64,000 nt of DNA from Gnetum montanum (lineage: Eukaryota > Streptophyta > Gnetopsida > Gnetales > Gnetaceae): the NCBI GenBank assembly GCA_015680685.1, contig MNCI01015001.1, positions 324,821-388,820 of the forward strand. Direction: 5' to 3'. Positions 1-13,075 of the stretch are shown here, piece after piece (within the stretch, counting starts at the first letter, position 1; every line of letters begins with the position of its first letter). The notes beneath the pieces are model-generated. The model was not told the origin of the DNA. It saw only the letters and a program-made list of their open reading frames with translations, and made no database searches. The position numbers and the translations under genes are program-made.

Positions 1-89
1 ACAACTAGTCCATCTGCGGAGTTCGACCGGATCGCGTGTGCGACACTCGTTTCGTATGGTTGAGTGTAGGGGTACCTCGCCACTCATCA
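1..89 (+). repeat. 3' end of an LTR (element J), cut by window start
   Basis: The sequence matches the last 89 bases of the D 5' LTR (20378-20466) and ends in CTCATCA, the family's LTR terminus. It is not followed by a tRNA-Asp primer site, so it is the right-hand LTR or a solo LTR of a plus-strand element whose body lies left of the window. It keeps many CpG dinucleotides that have become TpG/CpA in the other copies, which suggests a recent insertion. The five bases at 90-94 (ATAAC) would be the target duplication. Confidence 0.85.
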
Positions 90-2250
90 ATAACCATCTC
101 ACAACGTGTTCATGGACTTGTTGAAGATTGAATGTTAATGAAGACTATGTGAAACACCTACACAACTATTATTATTGGGATCTTGCATTATGCTAGATAA
201 AACCAATAGGTACATAATCATATCTAGTAGTGAGGTGTGAATGGGGTGAGAAGGAATTTGTAAAGATTAGGATGTAAGATATCCTATCATGTTCATAACA
301 GATTCTTGTGTTAATTGTGATTAAAATGACAATCATACTTATCCATTTAGGTTTAAAACCAAGTTCATATCTTTGCCAATGACATTGCATTAAATCATCC
401 TAGACTCATCATCATGAGACAAAACATAATCATATGAAAACATCATTACTCAATAGTAGAAAATAAGGAATTCATAAAAGGAATTTTATTCATTACTTAG
501 AGGAGTGCCTTCAAGTAGGAGTACATGTCTATCTAGCTCCATAGCCAATGCTAATCCCATTAGCAGTACACCTTCAAGCATGAATAATGCTAGAGTTTGG
601 TTTTATGTTACTTAAACAACTCTAATTATATAGGGATCATTTGATTATGAGAAAACTTAATACAAAACTTATCAGTTGAATAATTCATCATTATATATCT
701 TTCACAATCATATTGTTTATATTTTGCAATAATTATTAGTGTCTTTTGATCTTGTTATGAATCTATTCTTTGTAACAACTTTTCCTTCTACTTCTTTTCT
801 TATTTCTTTCTTTGGCTACATCCATATGATGCTTGCCTTTACCTATTACTCATAACATGTCTTGTAGGAATTTTCTAGCTAGTGAGTCTTCATGGGTTGA
901 GGCTTTTTGGGCTCCACAGAGATCCATAGCTTGACTTGTTATAGACTTCTACCTCAATCATAGCCTACTCCTTCTTCATATTGTTTTCTCCACATTCCTA
1001 CATAACCTTTCGGATGGTCTTCTCTTCCTCTTTAGGAAACTAGATGAGATTATGAATGGTTCAACTTGGATCTTCTTGTTCTATTTAGAAAAATAGATCC
1101 TAACTTCACTTATTTCTCTCACAAATAACTTGATAATCTTTTCTAGCTTCTTGGATTGTCATTATTAATCTATGGATTGTTATGAATTTTCTATTTGATT
1201 ATGTTTGTTGGTATTTACTGCTTTCTTACTTCAAACATGTATCTTTGGTTTCTTGAGGTTTTGATTTTGATTATTTTTTTTGAAACACTATATCCAATAT
1301 CTTTTCTTATGATTCATTATTACTTTCACATACTATCTTCTTAATCTTCATATTGTTTCTTACCACATATTCTAATTCTTCATAATTGATTAATAGCTCT
1401 TTATGTTCCATGGATAAGGTCATAACAATTTGCATGATAAGTTACATCTTTTTATTACAACGTATTTACAAGTAATTATGAACAATCTTGGATAGTTATG
1501 AAACTAGTGACTGTACATCCTGTAATGATCATATTCTTAAAAATAATGTCTTTTCAATCATATGATGAAACTAGTTCAAGAGATCTTTAGATTCTTGGAA
1601 GTAGCCTATCTTCAAACATGGGTAATATGTGTTTCTAGTCATACTGTAGGAATATTTTTCTTATTAAAATTAATTAAGTTTTTGTGATATCCTTATTAGA
1701 CAACTATCATCAAGAATTAGTAATATGTATTTCTAGTGATATAGTAAGGCAATATCTTTATTAGATAGCATGTTTCTATCAAAATTAAAATATGGGTAAT
1801 GGTGTAAACATATGAAATAGTAAGGCCTATAAAAGAAACCTAAATAATGAATAAGTTTCCTTGATGCTACATCCTTTTTCATTCCCTCTTGGTCCTTCTC
1901 CTTTTATTCAATGCATAATGATCATGAGTTAATTTTAATTTTATGTAAGAAGAACTATAGCACTTCCATGATAAAGACCTCTTATTCATAGAGACAAGAG
2001 GGATAAATGATGTGGCCTCACTACTTTACACAATTATTCACCCAACATCTTGATAACATAAGCCATAATCCAAATAATAAAATTGGTCTTTGCACAAAAG
2101 CTACAATTGTTATTAAAAATTCTCAAAATGATTCAAAGAAAAAACCCACAAAAAAAAACATAAAACATAAATTATAAATGACTCAAAAAATAAAATAAAA
2201 TAAAAGAATGTTATAAAATAAAAAGATATAAAATGGATCCTCATAAGGTA
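90..2250 (-). mobile_element. Element C, non-coding 3' region
   Basis: This stretch lies downstream, on the minus strand, of the C polyprotein stop. It is AT-rich with no convincing ORF. Around 490-590 it resembles the non-coding part of F near 36910-37000 (shared wording around a gene-free stretch rich in CTTAG and AGTTCCATA-like words), so it is the common non-coding module of this family in a very old copy. The expected left LTR of C is not visible; it would lie beyond the window or beyond the J insertion at position 89. Confidence 0.55.
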
Positions 2251-2957
2251 TTAATTTACATGAGTATCTCTCCCATGACTAATTTGGAAGATGGAGATAC
2301 AAAAAATGAAATAGCCCTTAGAATTGGTAGAGGCTTTTGTTTAATAAATGACTATCTAGGAATCCTTGAATAACTTGTTTTGTTGCATGTTAAATAATAT
2401 GATTTTTTGTGGATATTTAGCATCATATATTTGCATGGTGTAAAATTTGAAGATAGAATGTATGATGTAAGATCCTTCACATAATGTTTGAAATTTGGTA
2501 CATCAAGGTACATGAGTGGTGCTTTAGTAAAGAACCTTATCTCTAGGTTAAAATTATACTTGTGTTATTATAGCATCATGGCATTATTTAGTATAAGCTA
2601 TATACACTTCATTCATCATGAGGACTACTCTCTGATTTTTGTCTAGTATGTTAAGATTCATGAGTTGTTCTTTTTATGATAGGCTCATGTTAAGATTAAG
2701 CTCATAAGCTACATTGAGTGTACATTATTTGGTTTGGATAAGAAGTTTTAGTAGCTTTCCGTACACTAGTTCATAAGGGTAGTAACCTATAGGGAGCTTC
2801 CAGGTGAAGTCACAATTCCATAAGGCATCATTTACTTTTGTGCTACAATCTCACCTATATCTACTAATTATCTTGATGAGGGTTCATGTAATCTCCCTAT
2901 TGGTTATTTTAGCTTGGACATTGGCTTGGCGATGGTAGGGTGTAGTGAGTTTATAAA
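2251..2957 (-). pseudogene. Integrase C-terminal part and polyprotein tail, element C
   Basis: Reading leftward on the minus strand from 2957, the translation gives the conserved integrase segment TTPYHRQANVQAKITNREI, close to the TPYHPQ-NGQAE-SNREI block of Ty3/gypsy integrases, followed by a D-LW-ca-T-K-PIG-PY-LVYGK-like block. The frame then decays, but the end can be placed: S-H-G-R-D-T-H-V-N then TAA at 2253-2251, matching the S-H-G-G-D ends of F and A. The rest of the integrase continues at 16554 on the far side of B, so one gene is split by a 13.6 kb insertion. Stops and frameshifts make it non-functional. Confidence 0.8.
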
Positions 2958-3853
2958 TGAAACATCTCTACAATTTTTAGAAAGATTATTATTTTTGTCT
3001 TTTTGGTTTTGTTGTTCAAACTTAGCTTAATCTATTTCTAACATCTAATATTTTCTTATTTTATTACTATTTTAGTACTTTGGCATGAGGCTTAATAATT
3101 GGTATAACCACACTTTAATTTTCTTTTAATAAGTATAAGTCCTTTATGAGGATGTTTAACATGAGACTTTATAAATGCATGATCATTATATTTAGTGACA
3201 TGAAACTTCATTAATAGTTTAACTATGCATGCAACGTGATTAGTGGTTAATTTAGCTTAAGATCCTACTCATGTAATTTTTATCTACTAAGCCTCATCTC
3301 CTCGTTTTAGTGGTTATTATGATAATTTTTTATTTCTTTGTATTTTACTTATCATCTTATGATGCTATCCTTGTTGTCTCTGGAAAAAGATAGGACAACT
3401 AGATGCGACCCTTGCTAAAAATGATATTTATCTCTATTTTGAATTTGTCACATGTAATAAGTCTCAAGTTAGAACTTTCTAAAACTCATCTATGATAATG
3501 TGTAATTTGTTCTTTATAAGTAGGTTATAGGTTTCTCTCTTAACTAGAATTTTTCATTCATATCTTCTTCTATCTTAAGTTTGTTGGTGTTGTATGCTTG
3601 GGATCTTGAGAGACTTGTTCATTAATAGGGAATATCTTGTTAGTTTAGAAAGGTAGTAGATCTATTATTTATTTTATATTTATTATTATATGTAATGATA
3701 ATGTTTCTTCTTGATGCCTTTTCTGAGTCTTATGGTTACTAGAATTACCTTAGCTATTAGATCTTGGAGAATAGTCGTTATTTTAGATGTAGTAGAAGAT
3801 GCAAGAAACATCACCTAAATAATAGAAAATAGCCTTTATATGGTATGGGATAT
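2958..3853. repeat. Element B first LTR, left part
   Basis: Matches 14408-15324 along its length, including the starts TGAAACATC versus TGTAACATC and the ends at GGTATGGGA. The LTR is cut at 3853 by element A and resumes at 13076. Confidence 0.8.
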
Positions 3854-4731
3854 TGATAAATCAATTTTTGATCAACTATGATATCATAGCTTAGATATTG
3901 TAGCACTAGCTACGTCATTGTATATGCAATATCACGAGGTGTGTGCTAACTTATAAATACAACACTTTAACACATGGATTCACAATAGATTTCATTTAGT
4001 ACTAGCAAGACTCTTTCAATTTGTTTCCATGAATTTAGTCTTTAGTACTTATAAGTGTATGACCATAGTGTGGTGTTAAGTGATTGTATGAAGTCTTTAT
4101 TCAAGTGAATTGTACTTGGACATAGTTCATGACTAGCAATAAAGATTGAGATTTCTTATCATCATTGCAACATCCACTTAGTTTTCTTTCTATGTACTTA
4201 GATTAATTATTCCTATTTTTCTTTGTTAATCATTTACTTTATTAGCAATTTATTTTACATGTTGAAGTAAGCAATACGAATGCAATTGATTTCAAGTTCT
4301 AAGTGTAGTTATCTGATAACCCAATAGTGTTATTACTTGGTATGCCTAGTAGTGGTATGCCTAGTAGTGGTACACTTGGTAATCCCAGTGATAACTACAT
4401 GAGTCCAAGGTATGCACAGGAGATTAGGACCATATATCCATTATCATAGGATAGAATAGATTCATTTACTACTTTCCTTAGAATTAGAAACTATTTTCAC
4501 TTTATCATAGTTTCTAGGAGAAATGGCCTTTTAACATTAGCATATCATATACCTCACTATGATCTAAACCATACAAGTAAACTACACTAGCTTCATGTGG
4601 GAAGACAAAACTCTCAAACTTAAATCAATTATTAGCATATTAATATTGCCTTGTCCATGAATTATGATCTAGTCATGCATGAACACTTGTGGCTTGTATG
4701 GTTGGGTGTTGGATTACTCCACCACTCATTA
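3854..4731 (+). repeat. Element A 5' LTR
   Basis: Starts TGATAAATC and ends ACTCATTA (family end CTCATCA with one transition). Degenerate GATATC motifs occur near 3880-3940, followed by a TATA-like ATAAATAC near 3953. It shares the terminal block around GTATGGTTG with all other LTRs of this family in the window. Confidence 0.85.
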
Positions 4732-4732
4732 T

Positions 4733-4750
4733 TGGTGCCATGGCCAGGGA
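4733..4750 (+). other. Primer binding site of A (tRNA-Asp type)
   Basis: TGGTGCCATGGCCAGGGA lies one base after the LTR. It agrees at 14 of 18 positions with the complement of the plant tRNA-Asp 3' end (TGGCGCCGTTGCCGGGGA, from general knowledge). All four differences are consistent with decay. Confidence 0.75.
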
Positions 4751-4865
4751 CTAGTCAATGTATGTTAAGTAATTGATTTCACAAAGTTTGTTGTATCAAA
4801 ATTAAAAGTTAAAAATAATAACCTAAACAAGTAAGAACACTTTATCAAATGTTTTAAATTTGAAC

Positions 4866-7800
4866 ATGGCTTCAAACAAGGATACATCATCACTTGCCAA
4901 AGAGAAAAAAAGAAGCAATGATAGAGTTAGTGATGAAGAAGAATGGAGTATGCCAATGCAAGCAAGGATCTCATATGCTCATTATAATCCTTATTATCCC
5001 AGTTTCACTTTCATCTTTCATCAAGATAGGAAACTAAGGTGGAGGGATCTTCAAGGTAACATTGTTCTACCACTAGAATGCTCAACATCCATCATGCTTC
5101 AAATAGCTCTATGGGACATGAATCTAAGCAAGGCACTTGACGGGTATCATGTGGCCAAACACATGACACAATCCTATCAATCCACTGAGGAGCAAGTAAA
5201 GAGAGATGCTTCCATGAAAGTCAAACATGTTTAGAATAAGAAAAAGAAAGTCAACTCTCCTATTATTTTAGAAGAGCTTGATGGTAACATATTCATCGTT
5301 GAAAAACTCCATCAAAATCATGAAGTCCATTCATAGACACCTATCATTTGACTGGAGAAACTTGTAAAAGTTCAACTACATTCCACCCTAGCAAAGACAC
5401 CTAAGATGAAGGCTACTAACTCAAAGTATAAGTAGGACTCAAGGTCAAGAGTTTTTGCTAGATCCTATAGAGAATAATACTAGATTCATGAAAGGAGGAC
5501 AAGCCAGCACCATTCTCCTATTGCCTCATCCTCATCCTTACTATCATCAGTGGAATCCGATAGGAGTAGGCTAAGGCACCATGATCATGACAAGGAGGAG
5601 GGAAGGACTCATGATAACCATGAATATCACCCAAGGCATTCATATGAGAAAGATGAAGGTTATGAATGAAGAAGATACATGGACCTAAGATAGGTTCAAG
5701 AAAGGTATGAACACAGAAAGGGGTTCCACTACAACAGTGCACATGGACCTAATTAAGATGATGAATCCTTGATGGCAATCCATAGCATGACTAAAATTCA
5801 AGAAGCTATTTACATTCCAACCAGGCATGTGAAGGATAGCTGTATCAAATGATTTGATATGAATAACACGCTAAGATTTGAGAATGATTATAATGTTGAT
5901 CCATAGCACCACCTCCAAGAATTTCACAATACTTGTGTCCTACAGAACATTGAAAGTGATTGGCAAAAGTTGAAGTTATTTCCATGAACACTTGTGAAAG
6001 AGGCTAAGAGCTAGTATAGATTACTTAAGCCTAAATCAATTAGAAGATGGAGTACCAAGATAGAAATTTTCAATGGCAAATACCAAACATATTCACAAGT
6101 GTTTAATTTAAGAAAAAAAATCTAGGGATGGAAGCAAGGGACTCATGAAACCTTTGATGTAGCATTGGGTAGGTACTATTCACTATTGCACAAATGTCTA
6201 GGCTATGGATTCTTACAATGGGAATAGATAAGGCACATTATAGATGGGTTACGGAACAAGACCAAAGAGATCCTTTAGGTTTATGCCCAAGGATGATTAT
6301 CTAAAATGATTGCCCATTGAATTCAGAGACTGATTGATCAAGTTGTAAATGGAGAAGGTGATTTAAGAATGAGAAAATTAGTAGAAGACTACAATAGAGA
6401 TTCATCTATCAGGAAAAGAGATGTAAGAGTTTGTGACACTCAAGAGGAAGAAACCTTGGAACAAGCAATTCAAAAGAAGACTACCAATTTGAAAATTAGT
6501 AACTAATGTTGCAACAAAGGTAGAGAAAATCTGGTACTTAGTTGATGAAAAATTTATAACAACATTAAATACTATGAAGGAGAGAACAAAGAAAGCCTTT
6601 GGAAAAGGCAAGGACAAGAAAAAGAAGAAATATTTTGGATGAAAGGAAAAAGTTGCTTCAATGGCTGAGTGTTTAGATACGAGTTGCACCAATGAGGAAG
6701 GATGTGTCACGTGTTAGTTTGAACATTCCAAAGGATGGTTTTCAGTAATGGCACATTTACAGGAAATGGTGGCATATGTACTTAATCCTAAATTTCTTAA
6801 GAAACAAATGCCTAGAAGGTTATCTTATCCTCAAGGTAGCTATAGGTAGAACTTCCAATCCATGTACTATCCCAAAGAATCTTTGCCATAGCCACAAGAG
6901 CAGTACCATCAGCAATGGCAACAACCCCAATCATGGGATATGCCACCACTACACCAATAGTATCCATATCGATAGCTAGATCCATATGGATACTACATCC
7001 AACATCCAATCTTCTTAACAAATGCAGTCGTTCAAACTTCATAGTATTATTTGCCAATGTACCATAAACCGATGCCATCAAGAATAGATCCAAACTCATA
7101 TATGTATCCATCAAAAAATGATCCTTCAAATGAACATCTAAATCCATAGTAGAGAAAACCAATGCCCCCACCTACTATGCAAGGTGAGTTACCATAAAAA
7201 CTATAGTAGAGAAAAGATACAAGGGTGATGAATATATAGATAAAGGATCTTACCAATGATACTTAAGGATAATCAAAGAAACATCCTTCCTTTGGGATAA
7301 GTCAACAAAAGGCTAGTAGAGTTTGAATCTTATTGAAACAAGCTTCTTCATAGGAAGATTTTCCTAAAAAAATAAGCTTCCACCATCATCAAATATAAAC
7401 ATGCATATTGTCATGCTAATGGAAATAGTCAGAGACTAGATAAAGGTAGGACCGCTTACTAAAAAAAAAGAATTAATCCAAGATTTCCTTTGATTTATTT
7501 ATGAGTAGTTGTGAACTTGCCATGCAAGGCTCTACTAAACTCAGGTTCTAGGTTAAATTTGATCTTTCAAGAAATGTACAAGGCATGGAACCTACCATCC
7601 TTGAAGTGCAACATTTGGTTAGTTCTTGTAGATCAATCTGTCACAATTCCTTTGGGATAGGTAGATGATGAAGTGACCACTATTAATGGATAGTCCTATC
7701 CAATAGACTTTCTTGTGATTAATGTAAAAAATGATTACAAGGAATTTCTAGTTATCATGGGGAAAGCATGGCTTTGCACAATTAATGCTAAGCTAAGTAT

Positions 7801-8335
7801 GAGATATTTATCTATTGAAATCTCTAAGGAAGACACACAGAGCTGTACATATGTAGTGATTCCATGCATTACTGTTGATAGAAAAGGATGTAATTATGGA
7901 CTGACATTTCAAAATCTCAATATAGTCATTACACTAGTCCATAACAAGCATGAAAGATAAGTGTCTGCATAGGAGAGAGTAGGGGCCACAAAACCAAAAG
8001 ATACCCAGTGGCCAACAACTGAGAACTTTCAATTATTCAAAACATGCATGTAATAATATAAACCACTTATTAACTCCCATTCAAAGAAAATGTCCCCAAC
8101 CAAGAGCCTAAAAATGAAAATATTAAACCATGATCATATGCCAATAAGAAGAGAAAAGAAGAACTTAGATGATCAAAAATTAATTACCATCAAGATCATA
8201 TGGGACAATAATTGACAAATTAAATAACTACAGATGGTAAGTGAACCACCTAGTGTACATGATTTAGGAGATCTAGGGAGCATTTTCCCAGCATTTTTCC
8301 ATAAGTTCAGTCATGGGGGAGATGTCTTATCTTGA
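4866..8335 (+). pseudogene. gag-protease of element A, decayed
   Basis: The start ATG at 4866 lines up with the gag starts of F and I (M-x-S-x-x-x-x). The N-terminal domain (to 5234) shares FTFIFHQD and WRDLQGNI with element I. A capsid-like block (about 5870-6330) follows, then a damaged zinc knuckle near 6705-6750 and a P/Q-rich C-terminus. The protease block is at about 7525-7960: the active site reads L-L-N-S-G-S, so the catalytic Asp is now Asn (D-S-G in F), and a later block reads FLVI..VI-MGKAWL. The frame closes with F-S-H-G-G-D-V-L-S and TGA at 8333-8335, the same C-terminus as F and C. RT is missing between protease and end. Many in-frame stops. Confidence 0.75.
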
Positions 8336-9890
8336 TTCACAAATTAATAAGTGTCTTTTAATTTTTTTGTTTTGCAATTCTTTTTTATTTCTAATTTCTT
8401 GATATACCTTTTCACATTATTTAATATATTTTTTCCCATTCTCTTATACTTTTTCATTTCTTAAATTTTTAATATTCTTTTACATTTTTCAATTCTTTAA
8501 TGATTTTTCATTCTTTACATCTTTTCCAATTCTTGCTATCTTTTTCATACTTTGTTTTCATTACCTTTGTAAATAATTTTGATTGTTAATAAAACACACT
8601 AAGAATAAGGCAAGATGTAGCCCAAGAAAGTGAATATTTCTATATGTTATCAAGTCATAAGGGACTGATTATTTGTACAATGTGGCCACAAAATTAATCC
8701 ATCCATTATATTAATAAAAGGTTCTTACCATGTCCATAATGATATTCTTTTTACATCATAAAACCAATAATAAATTGGTAATCATTATGCTTGGACCGAA
8801 AAGTGAAGAACCAAGTGGGAATGTAAAGGGTGTGACATCAAACAAATTTGTGGACTCTCTTGGATTACTTTTTATAGTTCTATTTTATTACTTAGGATGT
8901 ATTATATCCTTGTAGATGTAATGAAAACTTGAAGTAAGTGTCAAATAAGCACTGCCTTACCATGTCACTAGAAAGACATGTTATCCATTCCTGAAGGTAG
9001 TCCTTTGGTAAGGTTGACATAGATAAAAAATAAAGTCCATGCATAGAATAAATTTTTGGGGGTCCCACTTGAAAGACATGTTACCCATGCCTAAAGGTAG
9101 GATGCTCGTCAAGAATCTAAAAAATAAAGAGTGCATTGAATAAACTCCTCCCTTGGACAATACACCAACTAACAATACTCCTTGAAATAGTGGTAGTCTT
9201 ATGGTCATAATTCCAAGAGATTAAACAATATGATGTCACTAGAATGTGGTCTTGACTTTGTTTGAATCTTGGAAAGAAAGGATAGTGATTACTTTAACCA
9301 CTAATAAAACACAAGAATTCTTTCTGCCTATGGTAAGATACCTCATGTCCTAATTTCTGCAATTCCTTGTAAGTCCATTTCATCTCACTATATGAATAAC
9401 CATAACTTGTGGTTTTCTATAACATAATGTAATTTTTCCAATGTAGTGGTAGTAACTTGTGTGTTTTGCTAAACATTTATGCATTACTTTCAATTTCTTA
9501 AGTGCCTAAGGACACTTTTAAGCATGGTTATATAAGGGCACTAAGGGCTAGAGCCTACTTTGACCTAGTTGTATAACTATTGTATCTTATAATTGTTAGG
9601 AAATTTCACATCATTTTGAGCCTTCCAAAAATAATAAATATGAATAAAAAGTTCCCTTAACATTCAAACTATCTATTCCAACAACATGAATTCATTTCCC
9701 ATCTTAGCCATCTTACCAACATCCAATGAACTTTTATAGCCAAGATTCCTTCTTAATGAACTTCCTTTACCAAAGTTTCATAAAGTATGAATCATTCATA
9801 GCCCATGACCCTCTTAACATGTTCCATAACTTCCAAACATTCAAAAGGACTCATTTTTGTTCATCAAATCTTATAAAAAAAAATTTAAAA
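8336..9890 (+). other. Element A non-coding module between gag and ORF2 unit
   Basis: Begins with a T-rich tract (about 8355-8570) and then an AATAAA signal at 8588. From about 8640 it follows the D sequence of 22700-23600 in order. No supported ORF. Because it is shared by A, D, E, F and I it is a real module rather than random spacer, but I cannot assign a function. Confidence 0.65.
8588..8593 (+). terminator. Possible internal poly(A) signal after gag (A)
   Basis: AATAAA follows the T-rich tract downstream of the gag-protease stop. D (22682) and E (50033-50038, minus) carry the same signal at the same place in the same AATAAAACAC context. Confidence 0.4.
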
Positions 9891-9894
9891 TTTT

Positions 9895-9975
9895 GCCTCT
9901 AATATCAGAGCCCCTACGCTATTAATCTCTGATATTGTAGCCCAAAAAAACTATATATACATAGGGACATAGTGA
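9895..9975 (+). promoter_or_regulatory. Internal promoter-like region upstream of A ORF2
   Basis: Two degenerate palindromes (AATATCAGAG, CTGATATTG) precede a TATA-like TATATATAC at 9952-9960. The arrangement matches the stronger copies in D (23905-24000) and E (47876-47960), and copies the U3 layout of the family's LTRs. It stands about 380 bp before the A ORF2. Confidence 0.45.
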
Positions 9976-10319
9976 AATTTTTTAATTTTTCACTTTTGAA
10001 GCCAAGGGAGTTTTTTCTATTTTTCATCTAAATTCAAAGCTTTGAGATCCCAACTTCCAACACCCATAACTCCACACTCATAAGTTTGATTTACATGATT
10101 CTTGAACCTTGTTGATCTTGGAGTTGTCAACTTAGTTGTGAGATGTGCTTGGCATGATATTGTTATCATTTGAGTCAAAATTTTCTAACACTTGAAGGGT
10201 ATCATAAGGGTAAGTATGAAGGAAAAAATAAAAATATTAAATGAAAATAAATCACCTTAATGCTAGAAATACTTAAATAATCCACTTAATGAATAATATT
10301 GACCATTATGATAGTAAGC

Positions 10320-12089
10320 AGGACCTAGTGGTCAACAATAGCAATAGCAAGAACAATAGTAGCAACAAGTTCTACCACTTGTACTAGAGGATTATAGGCC
10401 ATCTATGAGTCATTTGCAACAAATCGTAGAGACTATCAGTTGGAGAACATGTGAGGAGGCCAACCTCTACATAGTTATTGATAGTAACATTCATCCCACA
10501 ATTTCCATAGATCTTATAAGTGGATAGATATCATTATAATTAGGAGGAGAGGCCCAATGCTTACAAAAAATTTCTAGGAATGATGCAAGTGCTGCTTGAA
10601 ACTAGAGAAGGAGCCATAGTTGTGGTTATGCAGCACCAAGATGTAGTAGGAGCAATGGAAGTGAGTACAAATCACATAAAGGAATCTTTTAATGTACCTA
10701 TTGTGCCACCATTGGATCTAACTAGAGCTACAGATGCTCAAATACTAGCTAGTACCTCAATGACTCTTGTTGATCATGAAGATGTGCTACATCAACTATT
10801 GCAAATTGGACAAGTCATGAGAACTCTTTTAACATCCCAAGTGATATCACTATAGTGCAATTAAAATTAATAGCAACCAAGGGTAAGTTGGTCATGGAAA
10901 AAATTAGGTTAGAGCATGTAGAGAATGATATTCTTAGACTATAGGAAAAGCTCATAACCCTATGGACCGAACACAAAGATCCTACTCAAAATGTTACACA
11001 TGAACAACTAGAGTAGTTTATAATAGAGCAAATTAATCACCTCATAGAGAAAAATAGGTAGATGAAGAATTAGAAGAAGAGTGAAGTGTGGAATGTCTCA
11101 ATAGTAGAAGCATAGACATATGCACATGCTAAGGGACTTACTGTGGCATAGGAGGAAAATAAACAACTTGCTGCAAACAACACCAAGTTGACTAATGTAG
11201 AGAAGTAAAAAAAATATCTTGGAGGAGAGTATCCATTAATTGAGAGAACAACTAATGAGAGTCAACCAGGATATGAGCCACTTAGCAAGAGAAAAAAAGA
11301 CCTCTGAATGAAGGAGGTACATGAAATTAGATAGAAATTTGCTATTGAAATTAGCACATGACAAAATGAGGCTAAAAAGCATGAGAGCATCAAGAAACAT
11401 TTCTACGATTAGGTGGGCATGTATAAACAAATCAATGAGAAGGAAATCTAGATGGTGAAAGCTCCTATTAATTCTATATCAACACAAAATCTACACTAGA
11501 AACCCATCTTGTATAGTTATCCTCATGTCCACCAAGTAGAGATTAAGAAAAAAACCTGTAGATAGAATATTTGAAAGAATACATGAGGTTAGCTAACCTT
11601 TGTTATGCTAACTTGGACATGTTGATAGTAGGCAAGCCAAAAAATGAACTTAAACAATAAGTAGCAGCTACATATGCATTGTATGAAAAGAACTTTGTAG
11701 ATCAAAAAGATGCTATGCAAAAGCTTCATATAGCAAACACTAAATTAGAAATAGTTAAGGCTAGTTACCAAATGAAAAAAGATGTTGCAACAAACCAAGC
11801 CCGAATACTATCTAACTATCATGAGTTATGAGCCAATGCTAGAGTATTTGAGGATAAAAGAAGCCAATTTGCAGCATGGTATGTCAAGGCATATTAGATG
11901 ATCTCATAGGTTCCATGTCTTTGGAATGTACCAACTCCATCACACATTGCACAACAAGTATGGATGGTGCAAAATCCTAGAATGGAGGAGGAAAAGCTTT
12001 AGGAACTACTTAACAAATACAAGCTTCAGAAGCCTAATGATAAGGGGATGTAACTTATGGAGGAGCCACCACCACTAGGCACTACATAG
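10320..12089 (+). pseudogene. ORF2 of element A (coiled-coil half only)
   Basis: Colinear with D 25480-27257: both share DYRPSMSHL, then a VVMQHQ block and DHIKESFN near 10630-10690, a long Lys/Glu/Gln-rich coiled-coil stretch (about 10860-11830) and the C-terminus EEPPPLGTT with TAG at 12087-12089. The N-terminal plant-transposon-like domain of D and E is absent, so A has lost or never gained it. A GTAAGT at 10210-10215 and an ACCTTAATGCT sequence near 10253 correspond to the intron seen in D. Many stops; role unknown. Confidence 0.65.
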
Positions 12090-12229
12090 GCTACATTAAG
12101 CTTCATCAAGTTTTATTTGGTCAAAAGTTTGTATTGTCATATATTTTGTCCATTTTTTCAAAACACCACTATGGCATTTAGTGTCATGTAAATATTGTCA
12201 TGAAAATCTACCCCACAATTTATAAGGAA

Positions 12230-13070
12230 CTCCTATATTGTAGCTCGGATATCATAGCACTAGCTACGTCATTGTATATGCAATATCATGGGATGCATGC
12301 TAGCCTATACATATAGCACTTAGGTGCATAAATTTACAATAGATTTCATTCAATAGTAGTAGAACTATTTCAATTTGTTTCTATAAATTTAGTCTTTAGC
12401 ACTTAGAAGTGTATGCCCATAGTGTGGTGTGAAGTGATTGTATAGAGTCTTTATTCAAGTGAATTGTACTTGGACAAAGTTCATGATTGGAAATAAAGAT
12501 CGAGATTTCTTATTATCATTGCAAAATTTACTTAGTTTTCTTTGTATTTAATTAGACTAATTGTTCCTATTTTTCTTAGTTAATCATTTACTTTACTAGC
12601 ACTTTATTTTACATGTGAAGTAAGTAGTATGGATACGACTAATTTTCAAGTGCTATCTATAGTTATCTAGTAACCTAGTAGTGTTATTGCCTGGTACACC
12701 CAATAGTGGTATAATTGGTATTTCCATTTAAAACTACATGAGTCCAAGGTGTGTATGGAAGATCAGGACTGGATATCTATCATCATAGGATAGAATAGAT
12801 TCATTTACTACTTTCCTTAGAATTAGAAACTATTTTCACTATAGCATATTTGCTAGGAGAAATGGCCTATCAACATCAACATATCATATACCTTAGTGTG
12901 AACTAAACCATACACATAGACTACACTAGCTCCATGTGGGAAGACAACGGTCTTGAACTTAAACCAATTACTAGAATATTCACATTGCCTCATCCACGGA
13001 TTATGATTTGGTCACGCATGAACACTTGTGACTTTTATGGTTGGATGTTGGATTACTCCATTGCTCATGA
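12230..13070 (+). repeat. Element A 3' LTR
   Basis: Matches 3880-4731 closely from GATATCATAGCAC onward and ends CTCATGA at 13070. The first bases of the LTR and the polypurine tract cannot be identified, so the left boundary is approximate and may be deleted. Confidence 0.75.
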
Positions 13071-13075
13071 GACAT

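Larger units (their letters stand above)
3854..13070 (+). mobile_element. Element A: Athila-like retrotransposon with gag-protease and coiled-coil ORF2
   Basis: Flanked by two related LTRs (3854-4731 and about 12230-13070), with a tRNA-Asp-type primer site after the first. Target duplication GATAT (3849-3853) / GACAT (13071-13075), one transition apart. The undisturbed site is visible in the second LTR of B near 15325, where GGGACATGTACAAGG runs through without interruption. The order is LTR, primer site, gag-protease, non-coding module, internal promoter-like region, coiled-coil ORF, LTR. RT, RNase H and integrase are absent, so it is non-autonomous. Heavily decayed. Confidence 0.85.
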
